A model generated the notes under the pieces. The model ran no database searches and had not been told where the DNA came from. It saw nothing but the letters and a program-made list of their open reading frames with translations. A stretch of DNA of 42,614 bases from DASPFV01 sp035620975 (GTDB lineage Bacteria; Acidobacteriota; Vicinamibacteria; Vicinamibacterales; 2-12-FULL-66-21). Each line of letters begins with the position of its first letter. Position 1 is the stretch's first letter. The position numbers and the translations under genes are program-made. The stretch is from positions 1-42,614 of the forward strand of contig DASPFV010000030.1 of NCBI GenBank assembly GCA_035620975.1, read 5' to 3'. Below, piece after piece: positions 9,801 through 16,793 of this stretch.

Positions 9801-10193
9801 TTCACGGCCAGCGCCGCGGGGCTGCGGGCGCCCGGCAACACGCAGCGGCCGAACGCCAGCGGCACGCCCGACGTGCTCGGCGGAATCGGCACGGACCAGC
9901 TGTGGTTCGACACGTCGGTGTTCTCGGCGCCCGAAGCGGGGACCTGGGGCAACGTCCGGCGGAACATGCTGCTGACCGGTCCCGCCTACGTGAACCTGGA
10001 CGCGTCGCTCGTGAAGATCGTCCGGATCGGCACCCGCCGCGCCGAACTCCGCGCCGATTTCTTCAACGCGACGAACTCGCCCCACTACAGCAACCCGAAC
10101 GGCTCGTTCGGCAACGCGAACTTCGGACGGATCACCTCGATCATCGGCGGTACCGAGCGCGTGATCCGCTTCGGTGCCCGGTTCCTGTTCTGA
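6876..10193 (+). CDS. Oar-like TonB-dependent receptor with carboxypeptidase-regulatory domain (receptor 1)
   Basis: A protein of 1105 residues. The ATG at 6876 is preceded by a strong GGAGGAGG Shine-Dalgarno site 6 nt away. The signal peptide runs to about residue 36 (LRALAVPLVLLLPVDAAGQ). A CarboxypepD_reg beta-sandwich follows (about 38-125; GNVRDDSGAAVPGATVTAT, GYYIFTNVPPGTYRI). A plug domain starts near 130 (EMPLGFNRNFQGML, where most relatives have LPLNGRN). The large 22-strand barrel ends in RVIRFGARFLF with C-terminal Phe. LEGTDNNHK and SNYDAEFGRAGGAVTNVTLKSGTN are family hallmarks. It should import or bind a bulky substrate across the outer membrane using TonB-ExbBD, none of which is encoded here. 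It converges on the second receptor gene. Confidence 0.92.
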   Translation: MSRQGRFPSFRRTGALLLRALAVPLVLLLPVDAAGQAAHGTLLGNVRDDSGAAVPGATVTATETRTNISRSTVSNETGYYIFTNVPPGTYRIDGELSGFKKFTRDGVELRVNTSVRVDIGLSVGALTESVTVTAETPTLQTDRTDTGRIIEGAQIAEMPLGFNRNFQGMLITVPGASRPFRPHSEFFNSQDSLSSNVNGQSRLANNVQLEGTDNNHKTGLLTVLIPSAEALETVAVTTSNYDAEFGRAGGAVTNVTLKSGTNDLSGTGFVFGNSEATVARNPFSALSEPPDTKYLQGGFTLGGPILRNRLFFFGDYVRTIDDSGRITRADLPEAAFRNGDFSAASTIIYDPATGNPDGTGRTPFPNNQIPADRISPIAQTIMANVPLPNLSGIPLGGTNYEKPYVREKRTNQFDFKVTSQMTAADNLSVRYSYTNPTTYDPATFGIWGGIKGFAGYGTNPTHNVAGNYNKAWSNTLIQEVRVGMSYYHNEAISEAHGQNTSEEVGISGINLNPFSSGITTIDVAGYNGTLVGFAASLPWDRSERTWTIATTATKLWGNHTLKVGGDLRYNRDYLLQVQDNGGPRGIFRYRGATTATPSDTAAQNGFANAFAAFLLDAPQSLGRDLITDVDPGTRHWAVFTYIHDKWQIRPDITLDLGLRHEYYTPLVGLTGRGGLSNYDPTNNTLRVSGYSQVPDNLGVESYWWNFNPRTGISWRLNEFNVLRAGYGVSTIPWPDNSYAFNFPVKQNNQINPPNSFATAGSMAAGMPDPNFAVIPETGVVPGAPFNQQGFFSVPTDLHEGRLHSWNVAYQRELPGGFTAEVAYVANRGQDIIARIDLNAGYTLGADNAGRPLFAEFGRSASTTSTMPVKSTYHSMQVKVDRRLRSGLQMTNSYTLGRGYNYYNGDSNGTISTPADIERSWGRTSFDSTHSFTSSFVYILPWGPQGRWLQEGVLGRIFGDWQVSGIFAAISGTPIDFTASAAGLRAPGNTQRPNASGTPDVLGGIGTDQLWFDTSVFSAPEAGTWGNVRRNMLLTGPAYVNLDASLVKIVRIGTRRAELRADFFNATNSPHYSNPNGSFGNANFGRITSIIGGTERVIRFGARFLF

Positions 10194-10198
10194 AAGAC

Positions 10199-10234
10199 GG
10201 TTCAAGGTTCAGGGTTCCAAGGTTCAAGGTTCGG
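10199..10234. repeat. GGTTC-type short tandem repeat after receptor 1
   Basis: Five imperfect copies of a GGTTCAA-like heptamer follow the receptor stop codon. Related GGTTC / GAACC strings occur at 15113-15140, 33614-33636 and 35411-35480, always between genes, so this is a dispersed family. Confidence 0.6.
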
Positions 10235-10251
10235 CGGCGTTACCTGAAGAC

Positions 10252-10298
10252 GGAAGCCACGGACTGCCAGCTGACCGCTGGCGGTCATCGTGGCTTCC
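10252..10298. terminator. Large hairpin between convergent receptor genes; candidate bidirectional terminator
   Basis: GGAAGCCACG and GACTGCCAGC (10252-10271) pair with GCTGGCGGTC and CGTGGCTTCC (10277-10298). This gives about 20 bp of stem with one G-U pair, a 2-nt bulge and a 5-nt loop. An alternative inner hairpin, TGACCGC-TG-GCGGTCA (10272-10287), is also perfect. There is no T-tract, so intrinsic termination is not certain. The position between two convergent stops fits a terminator or transcript-end protector. Confidence 0.55.
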
Positions 10299-10328
10299 AC
10301 CCTCAGGGTGACGACAATCCGACAGTGC

Positions 10329-13300
10329 TCAGAAGTAGAACTTCAGCACCAGCTCCACGGTCCGCGCGGTACTGACGGTGCTGGTGATCCGGCCGAACGT
10401 GTTCGGCGCATTGATGTCGCGTGCGGGTGGGCCGAAGCTCGGCGTGTTCGTCAGGTTGAAGGCCTCGGCGCGGAACTCGAAGTACCGATCGGCGCCGGCC
10501 GTGAACCGCTTGGCGAGGACGGCGTCGATGTTCGTGTAGCCCGGGGCGCGCGCCACGCCGATCGGACAGTTGCCCCACGTGCCACGCGGCGCCCTGGCGA
10601 ACGCGTTGATGTCCAGCCAGGTGTCGATCGTCTGGTTGGCCGGCTCCGGGTCTCCCACGCAGTTCGGCCGCTCGTTCCCCCGCACGGCCTGGAGCGACGG
10701 CCCGCTCCCGTCGACCACCGTAATCGGGAATCCCGATCGGGCCTGGAAGATGCCGCTCAGGCGCCAGCCACCGAGAATCGCGTTCACGAGCGCCGACGAG
10801 TTGGTCCCCCACCGCCGGCCCCGGCCGAAGGGCAGCTCGTAATTGGCCGAGAACACGAAGTTGTGCCGGGCGTCGAAGAACGCCGGGCCGTAGTTCCACT
10901 CCGGCTGGTAGGCGTTCATCCAGTAGGCGCCCTCCGCAGCCACCCCACCGGATCCGTAGTAGCCGAGATTGTTGGTCTTGGCCTGGCTGAGCGTGTAGGA
11001 CGCCAGGTACTCGAACCCGCTCACGTTCCGCTGCCGCAGGCTTGTCTGCAGCGCGTGGTAATCGCTGCGCCCGCGCGACGCGGTCGTCGAGATGTTCGTC
11101 AGCAGAGGGGCCGTCGCATAGAGCGGCCGGCGCGTCTGGAGCGGCGCCCAGGTCGATGGATCGCCCTGCCCGGGCAGTGGCTGGTTGCCTTCAACCGGAG
11201 TCACGAGGTGATCGGCGTCGTGCCCGACGTAGCCCACGTTGGCCGACATCGAGGGGGTGAGCAGATACTCGGCGAAGACGTTCCACTGCTGCGTGAACTG
11301 CGGCCGCAGGTTGGGATCCCACGCCCGGACCTGTCCCGAGGGCTGGTCGAGGGGGCGGACGTCGGAGAACCCGGCGGCCAGCGTCCCTGGGCCGGTCGTG
11401 GCGTCGTACTGCACGAACGACTCGTAGAAGTACGGCGGGTTGAGGGGGAGCCGCAGGTTCGCTCCAGTCCCCTCCATGTACTGGGTGATTCCGTAGCCGC
11501 CACGCACCACCCAGCGGTCGGTTGGCCGGAACGCGAAGCCGAGCCGCGGCTCGAAGCCCGTGTTGTACGCACGATAGAGTGCGCGGCTCTCCCGGTCGCC
11601 GTCTCGAGCCAGGATCTGGGCCCCCGTGGACAGGTCGAAGTTGGACTGGAGGTTGTCCTTCTCGACGACGGGCTGCGTGTAGGCCCAGCGCAGCCCGAGG
11701 TTCAGCGTCAGCGCCTGCGTCAGCTTGAAGTCGTCCTGCACGAAGAGCGCCACGCGGTTGTGCAGATGCGTCCACGGCGGCGTGGCGCTGCCCCGCCCCT
11801 TCTGACCGACCTGGTCGAGCAGGAAGTCGCCGAACGGGACGCCGGTGAACGCGCCGCCGTACTGGAAGAAGCCGAGCAGCCCGTTGTTCCCCGCATAGAA
11901 CCGTCTTTGCACGTAGTGCAGGAGCTGGCCGCCGAACTTCATCGTGTGGCGGCCCTTGAGCCAGGTCAGCTTCTCGTTGATCTGATAGGTCTTGTCGAGC
12001 GTGTCGGTGTCGGTCGCGGCCGCGCCGATGTCGGACAGCCCGCTGCCCCATCGGAGCGAGCTCAATCCGGCGATCGGCTGACCGCCCGCGATCCCGAACG
12101 ACGCGTTGGCACTGCCGATGTTCGCCCAGTCGAATGTCCGGGTCACGATCGTGATCTGGTTGTAGCCGACGAGCAGCTCGTTGACGAGCGACGACTTGAA
12201 GAGGCGGTTCCAGTTGAACGCGACGTTGCGGAACGGCGCGTCGCGGACGCTGCCGAGGAGCAGCGGGAACGCCCGCTCATTGCTGCTCTCGTCGTACTGG
12301 GCAAAGGAGAAGCGGCCGAAGATCTTGTCGACGTTCGAGGCGTTCCAGTCGACCCGGACGTCCGCCTGGTGGGCGCGGATCGTGCTCAGCGTGGCGCCGA
12401 CATAGTTGCCGGTCACGCCGGAGACGCTCCGGTTGGGGAGCGGATAGAGCGACGGATCGCTGAAGATCGCGCGGGCCACGGGGCTGATCCGCTCGAGCGG
12501 GATCTGATTCCCCGGGAACGCCTGGCCGGTCTCCGGGTCGCGGACGGCCGTCGACAGGCTCGAGAGGTCGCCGCGGCGCCAGGCCTCGGGCGCCACCGAG
12601 ATTGTCTCGAACCCCGGGGCGTCGAACCGGGTGCCCTGGTAGTTGCCGAAGAAGAACAGCCGGTTCTGCATCAGCGGGCCGCCCAGCGTCCCTCCGAAGA
12701 TATCCTGCCGCCGTTCCGGCTTCGGCGCGCTCGAGCGGTTATTGGACCAGGAGTTGGCGTCCATGTCGCTGTTCCGGTAGAACTCGAAGACGTTGCCGCG
12801 GAAGCTGTTCGTGCCGGACTTGATCACGTTGCTGATCACGGCCCCGGCCACGTTTCCGGTATCGGCCGAGTAGTTGTTCGTTTCGACGCTGATCTCCGCC
12901 AGCGCATCAGGGCTGGGCTGGTACGCCACCAGGTTGTCGATCGACTCGTTCATGTCGACCCCGTCGATGGTGTAGTTGTTCGTCTGCTCGCGGTTCCCGT
13001 TCACGAACGGACGCCCGCCTCCGAAGTTACGGACCGACGTGAAGGAGCTGGGATTCGGCGTCACCACGCCGGGCAGCAGCAGCGAGAGCTGTCCCGTGTT
13101 CCGGCCGTTCAGCGGCAGCGCCGACAGCGTCGTCCCCGAAATGACCTCGCCCACCGTCGCGGTCTCGGTCTGCAGGACCGGCGACTCACCCGTGACCTCC
13201 ACCGTCTCCTGGAGCGTGCCGAGTTCGAGCTTGAAGTCGATCCGCGCCGTCTGCATCGCTTCGAGCTGAATGGCCCTGGTGAGCGCGGTCTTGAACCCGG

Positions 13301-13565
13301 CGAGCTCGGCCTTGACGACGTACGTACCGATCGGCAGCGAGGTGACGGTGTAGGCGCCCGCCTCATTCGAGGTCGCGGTGTAGTCGACATTCGTGGCCTG
13401 ATTCGTGGCCGTGACGGTGGCGCCGGGCACGGCGGCGCCGCTGTCGTCCGAGACGATCCCCGTCAGCGTGGCGGCGCCGGTCTGCGCAAGCGCCAAGGCC
13501 GGAGCGAGCAGGGCTATGGCGAGGACGCCAATTCCTCTAACCGCAGTGAGTCGGATGCGATCCAT
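10329..13565 (-). CDS. Oar-like TonB-dependent receptor with carboxypeptidase-regulatory domain (receptor 2)
   Basis: A protein of 1078 residues with a GGAGGAG Shine-Dalgarno site 6 nt before the ATG. The signal peptide is MDRIRLTAVRGIGVLAIALLAP in outline, cut near ALALAQ (residue 28). A CarboxypepD_reg domain occupies about 31-115 (GIVSDDSGAAVPGATVTATN, GAYTVTSLPIGTYVVKAEL). The plug has the standard SALPLNGRNTGQLSLLLPGV motif, then TIDGVDMNES and a VSVETNNYSAD-like strand. The barrel ends in TVELVLKFYF with C-terminal Phe. The plug motif differs from receptor 1 (LPLNGRN against PLGFNRN) and sequence similarity outside the hallmarks looks low, so this is not a recent duplication. Tail-to-tail orientation with receptor 1 means independent control. 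Confidence 0.92.
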   Translation of the reverse strand: MDRIRLTAVRGIGVLAIALLAPALALAQTGAATLTGIVSDDSGAAVPGATVTATNQATNVDYTATSNEAGAYTVTSLPIGTYVVKAELAGFKTALTRAIQLEAMQTARIDFKLELGTLQETVEVTGESPVLQTETATVGEVISGTTLSALPLNGRNTGQLSLLLPGVVTPNPSSFTSVRNFGGGRPFVNGNREQTNNYTIDGVDMNESIDNLVAYQPSPDALAEISVETNNYSADTGNVAGAVISNVIKSGTNSFRGNVFEFYRNSDMDANSWSNNRSSAPKPERRQDIFGGTLGGPLMQNRLFFFGNYQGTRFDAPGFETISVAPEAWRRGDLSSLSTAVRDPETGQAFPGNQIPLERISPVARAIFSDPSLYPLPNRSVSGVTGNYVGATLSTIRAHQADVRVDWNASNVDKIFGRFSFAQYDESSNERAFPLLLGSVRDAPFRNVAFNWNRLFKSSLVNELLVGYNQITIVTRTFDWANIGSANASFGIAGGQPIAGLSSLRWGSGLSDIGAAATDTDTLDKTYQINEKLTWLKGRHTMKFGGQLLHYVQRRFYAGNNGLLGFFQYGGAFTGVPFGDFLLDQVGQKGRGSATPPWTHLHNRVALFVQDDFKLTQALTLNLGLRWAYTQPVVEKDNLQSNFDLSTGAQILARDGDRESRALYRAYNTGFEPRLGFAFRPTDRWVVRGGYGITQYMEGTGANLRLPLNPPYFYESFVQYDATTGPGTLAAGFSDVRPLDQPSGQVRAWDPNLRPQFTQQWNVFAEYLLTPSMSANVGYVGHDADHLVTPVEGNQPLPGQGDPSTWAPLQTRRPLYATAPLLTNISTTASRGRSDYHALQTSLRQRNVSGFEYLASYTLSQAKTNNLGYYGSGGVAAEGAYWMNAYQPEWNYGPAFFDARHNFVFSANYELPFGRGRRWGTNSSALVNAILGGWRLSGIFQARSGFPITVVDGSGPSLQAVRGNERPNCVGDPEPANQTIDTWLDINAFARAPRGTWGNCPIGVARAPGYTNIDAVLAKRFTAGADRYFEFRAEAFNLTNTPSFGPPARDINAPNTFGRITSTVSTARTVELVLKFYF

Positions 13566-13931
13566 GGGTTCTCCTCCCGAGTGGAAGACGACGTTGCGCG
13601 GGTCCGTCGCATCTGCGTCGTGATGCGAGGGCGTAACGATGGCGCCTCATTGCGCGTGAGTCAAGAGCGTTGCTGCGCGTCGTTACAGCTCAGGTCGGCT
13701 TCAGCTCCTGCCTTCCAGCGTTCACGGTCCGGTCCCGTACCCCAAGCAGCGCGCGCTGCGACGGACATGGTCGCCGTCTCGGGGCGCAGGCATGAATCTG
13801 GAGAGGGCGCGCGACGCGCTGCTCTTCGCGCGGGCAGCTCGTGGCGGGGAATAGAAGGAGGCGAGTGCGAGGGACTCGACACGCGCCCCTCGCATGAGCA
13901 GGAACAGCTCAGCCGCGCAGCGTGGGATTGC
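13566..13931. other. 366-bp intergenic region, no gene seen
   Basis: The region lies between receptor 2 and the sugar isomerase, both on the minus strand. It should hold the receptor promoter and the 3' end of the isomerase transcript. I see one 7-bp inverted pair, GTAACGA (13633-13639) and TCGTTAC (13680-13686), with a 40-nt gap, and no clear promoter consensus. Open frames here lack coding character. Confidence 0.5.
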
Positions 13932-15089
13932 CTACGTGCGCGCGGTCAGCGCCTGCCGGCAGTAGTCCACGCACCTGCCGACCTCCCGGACGGCGTCGGA
14001 CCCTTCCGGGATTGTGTACTCGAGCTCGACGGTGGCGGGCATCTTCCAGCCGTTCTTCTTCACGAGCTGAAGGATCTCGCGGATCGGCGTCTCGCCGGTG
14101 CCCCACGGCAGGTTCAGCGCGCAGTGCTCCGGCGTCGTGCGGTCCTTCAGGTGGAAGCTCGAGATGCGGGAGTGGTACTTCTGCAGGAACTGCATCGGCG
14201 TGCCACCCACGTTGCCGGCCGCGACCCAGTGCCCGAAGTCGACGTTCGCCATGTTCCCCTTCGACCGCGCAAACGCCTCGTCGAACGCGGTCATCGATCC
14301 CTGCGCGTGCGTGTGGTAGGCCGCGTAGATCTTCTTCCGGATCGCGAACTCGCCGATTCGCTTGAGCTGTGCGGGATCGGTCGGCAGCTCGAGCGTCGTG
14401 TGCGTGCAGCCGAGGGCCTCGGCGACGTTGAAGACGTACTCGAACTCCTCGTCCGACATGTTCGGGCTGAGCTGCTTCCAGGCGTAGATCGTCACGCCCG
14501 CCTCGTTGTACATCGCGCGCAGCTTCTTGAAGGCGTCCATCGAGACGCTCGTGCGCCAGGCCTTCAGCTTCGCCGCCTGGTCCTGCTGCGCGGCCTGCTG
14601 CTCCGGGGTCATGTCGCCGCGTCCGCCGCCGCGCCGTCCGCCGCCGCCCGCCTGCGGCGCCGGAGGACATGGCTGCCCGTTCCACGTTCCGGGCGGCGAG
14701 GCGCTCCCCAGGACCTGCGCGGGCGCCGGTGCCGGCGCTGCATTCGGCCCCCGTCCTCCGCCCGCGGGCGCCCCGGCGGCGCCGCCGGCCCCGCGACCGC
14801 CTCCACCACCACGGCCCGCAGGCAGCGGGGCCCCTGCAAAGCTCTCGACCGGTCCGCCCATCAGCTCGATCGCGCTGATCCCGGAGTCGACGATGTACCT
14901 GAGAGTCGCCTGCGCGCTCTGATCGGGCATGCTGCGGTAGCTGTACGTAATCGTGCCGATCTGGACGCCCTCGATGAGCGAGTTCGGCTTCGCCTGAGCG
15001 AACGCCCCGAACATCGACTCGCTCCTCGCGAGCAGCGTCGCCGGCAGGCCCGCCAGCGCGAGCTTCCCGAACTCCCGTCGTGTCACCAT
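13932..15089 (-). CDS. Tat-exported sugar phosphate isomerase/epimerase (AP_endonuc_2 TIM barrel)
   Basis: A protein of 385 residues. The ATG at 15089 is chosen for its AAGGAG site and because it starts a twin-arginine signal, TRREFGKLALAGLPATLLA. The TIM barrel is split by a Gly/Arg/Pro/Ala-rich insert at about 88-159. Metal-site residues of the xylose-isomerase-like fold are present: Glu75 in SAIELMG, Glu234 in TTLELP, Asp284/His287 in VDFGHW, His313 and Asp316 in SFHLKDR, Glu355 or Glu357 in VELEY. It lies 62 bp downstream of a Gfo/Idh/MocA oxidoreductase, the usual partner in periplasmic keto-sugar metabolism, so an operon is likely. Substrate unknown; epimerisation or C-O/C-C cleavage of a 3-keto-sugar is a reasonable guess. 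Confidence 0.85.
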   Translation of the reverse strand: MVTRREFGKLALAGLPATLLARSESMFGAFAQAKPNSLIEGVQIGTITYSYRSMPDQSAQATLRYIVDSGISAIELMGGPVESFAGAPLPAGRGGGGGRGAGGAAGAPAGGGRGPNAAPAPAPAQVLGSASPPGTWNGQPCPPAPQAGGGGRRGGGRGDMTPEQQAAQQDQAAKLKAWRTSVSMDAFKKLRAMYNEAGVTIYAWKQLSPNMSDEEFEYVFNVAEALGCTHTTLELPTDPAQLKRIGEFAIRKKIYAAYHTHAQGSMTAFDEAFARSKGNMANVDFGHWVAAGNVGGTPMQFLQKYHSRISSFHLKDRTTPEHCALNLPWGTGETPIREILQLVKKNGWKMPATVELEYTIPEGSDAVREVGRCVDYCRQALTART

Positions 15090-15112
15090 GACCGTTGTCT
15101 CCTTCGCGGTGC

Positions 15113-15140
15113 TGAACCTGGAACCTGGAACTGGAACGTG
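15113..15140. repeat. GAACCTG-type short tandem repeat between isomerase and oxidoreductase genes
   Basis: Three to four imperfect GGAACCT units, the reverse-complement relatives of the GGTTC family at 10199-10234. They fill much of the 62-bp gap inside the putative operon. Confidence 0.5.
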
Positions 15141-15151
15141 GCACCCGGGAC

Positions 15152-16660
15152 CTACGTGATCGCCCGGATCTCCCACCCCTTCCGGAAGTGCGGCTTGATA
15201 TACCTGTTCGCGTCCCTGCTGTTCGTGAACTCCATCCTCTTCGGATCCCACAGGAGCTTGCCTTCGACGCGGGCCGCAATGGCGCCGAGAACCATCCATT
15301 CCGTGTAGGGTCCCGCAATGCCGAAGTGGGAGCACGCCGGCTCCCCCCCTTTGCAGGCGCGAACCCAGTCGCGCTGGTGGCCCGGCGAGCGCGTGAGCAT
15401 GCGCGGAGGCAGCTGGTATTCGGCCCATCGGGTGCCCGGAATGAGCCCGACACCTTCGCCCCGGCCGCTGGTGCCGAGGTATCCCTTGCTTCCCACGAAG
15501 ACCGTGTTGTACCCGCTGCCCTGGGGCAGGCCTCCCTGGCCTCCGCGGCCGCCGCGTCCCCGGCCGCCGCCAGCGCTCGGGCCGCCGCGCCCGCGGCCGT
15601 CGCCGACGCCCTCGATCTGCGGGCCGGTCCCGGAGATCTGGCGCATCTCCTCCACCGACATGCCGGGCGGCGCGTACATGTCGCCCGTGTCGGACCAGTA
15701 GACCGCGACGGGCGGCATGTTCTCGCGCGCGAAGAAGTCCCATCGGACGACAGTTCCGCCGCGCGGGAACGTATAGGGACTCTCTCCTTCGCCTTTCCTG
15801 AGGCACTCGACGCTGGCCGGGCTGCCCAGCCGCAGCGCAAGGTTCGCCGGCCCGAGCTGGTGGATGCCCCAGTCGCCAATCAGGCTGGTGCCGAAATCAT
15901 AGAAGCCACGCCAGTTGAACGGCAGGTAGAACCCGAACTGCTGCCGGGCGTATTCCGTGCGATAGGCCTCGTCGCCGGAGGTGTACGGCCGGAACGCCGC
16001 GGGGCCGAGCCAGAGATCCCAGTCCAGCGTGTCGGGCACGGGTTCGGGTGCCGGCAGTGTCTTCATGCCCTGCGGCCAGCTGGCGCGGCCGCGGAACGAG
16101 TGCACTTCGGTCACGTCGCCGATCTCGCCGGACCAGATAATCTCCGCCGCGACACGGGTCGCCTCGTGCGAGTAGCCCTGGTTCCCCATCTGAGTGGCCA
16201 CTTTGTACCGGGCCGCGGCTTCAGTGAGCAGCCGCGCCTCCCAGGGCGTCCGGGTGAGCGGCTTCTCCACGTACACGTGCTTGCCGCGCTGCATGGCCGC
16301 GAGCGCGACGTGCGTGTGCATGTGATCGGGAATCACGACCGTCACGGCATCGATGCTCTGCTCCTTGTCGAGCATCTGCCGGTAATCCTTGTAGCGCGCG
16401 GCCTTGTCCCAGCGCTTGAAGCCCTCGGCGCCCCGGGCCCAGTCGACGTCGGCGAAGGCCACGATGTTCTCGGAGTCGAGCGCGCCCAGCACCCCGAGGG
16501 CGCGGCCGCCCGCGCCGACGGCACCGATGTTCATCCTCTCGTTCGGCGACTGATAACCGAGCGCCTTGAGGGAGGGCACGCTGCCGAAGCCACCCCGCGG
16601 GATGACTCCCGCCAGCAGAGTGCCGAAGAAGAACCGCCGACGGGATATGCCTCTGGACAT
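15152..16660 (-). CDS. Tat-exported Gfo/Idh/MocA-family oxidoreductase
   Basis: A protein of 502 residues. The ATG at 16660 is favoured over an upstream in-frame start at 16705: it has GGGAGG 7 nt before it and opens with the Tat motif SRRRFFFG. The Rossmann nucleotide site is NIGAVGAGGRALGVLG (44-59), the DVDWARG turn follows at 71, and the family catalytic motif is VEKPLTRT (Lys133). The C-terminal alpha/beta domain carries GDWGIHQLG (262-270), a typical substrate-site His. A Gly/Arg-rich insert lies at about 351-382. Tat export of a folded, nucleotide-loaded enzyme has a precedent in glucose-fructose oxidoreductase. Likely role: redox of a sugar or keto-sugar in the periplasm with tightly bound NAD(P). 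Confidence 0.88.
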   Translation of the reverse strand: MSRGISRRRFFFGTLLAGVIPRGGFGSVPSLKALGYQSPNERMNIGAVGAGGRALGVLGALDSENIVAFADVDWARGAEGFKRWDKAARYKDYRQMLDKEQSIDAVTVVIPDHMHTHVALAAMQRGKHVYVEKPLTRTPWEARLLTEAAARYKVATQMGNQGYSHEATRVAAEIIWSGEIGDVTEVHSFRGRASWPQGMKTLPAPEPVPDTLDWDLWLGPAAFRPYTSGDEAYRTEYARQQFGFYLPFNWRGFYDFGTSLIGDWGIHQLGPANLALRLGSPASVECLRKGEGESPYTFPRGGTVVRWDFFARENMPPVAVYWSDTGDMYAPPGMSVEEMRQISGTGPQIEGVGDGRGRGGPSAGGGRGRGGRGGQGGLPQGSGYNTVFVGSKGYLGTSGRGEGVGLIPGTRWAEYQLPPRMLTRSPGHQRDWVRACKGGEPACSHFGIAGPYTEWMVLGAIAARVEGKLLWDPKRMEFTNSRDANRYIKPHFRKGWEIRAIT

Positions 16661-16793
16661 CACCACCCTCCCTGGCGACCGTGCGAACCGGCACGCCCGC
16701 CCCACCCGGATACGAGCACCGTCGTCCGACTGCTTACCCGGTCGGCGTCTTCGTCACTTCGCGTTCCCGTTCTCCCCTCAGGCCGACCTGTTT

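Noticed and set aside
8046..10205. 719-codon open frame on the minus strand
   Set aside because: Antisense to receptor 1 barrel; shadow of its codon periodicity.
10290..15308. Very long open frame (1672 codons) on the plus strand
   Set aside because: It runs antisense to receptor 2 and the sugar isomerase. Composition is Arg/Val/Glu-rich without domains, a high-GC shadow frame.
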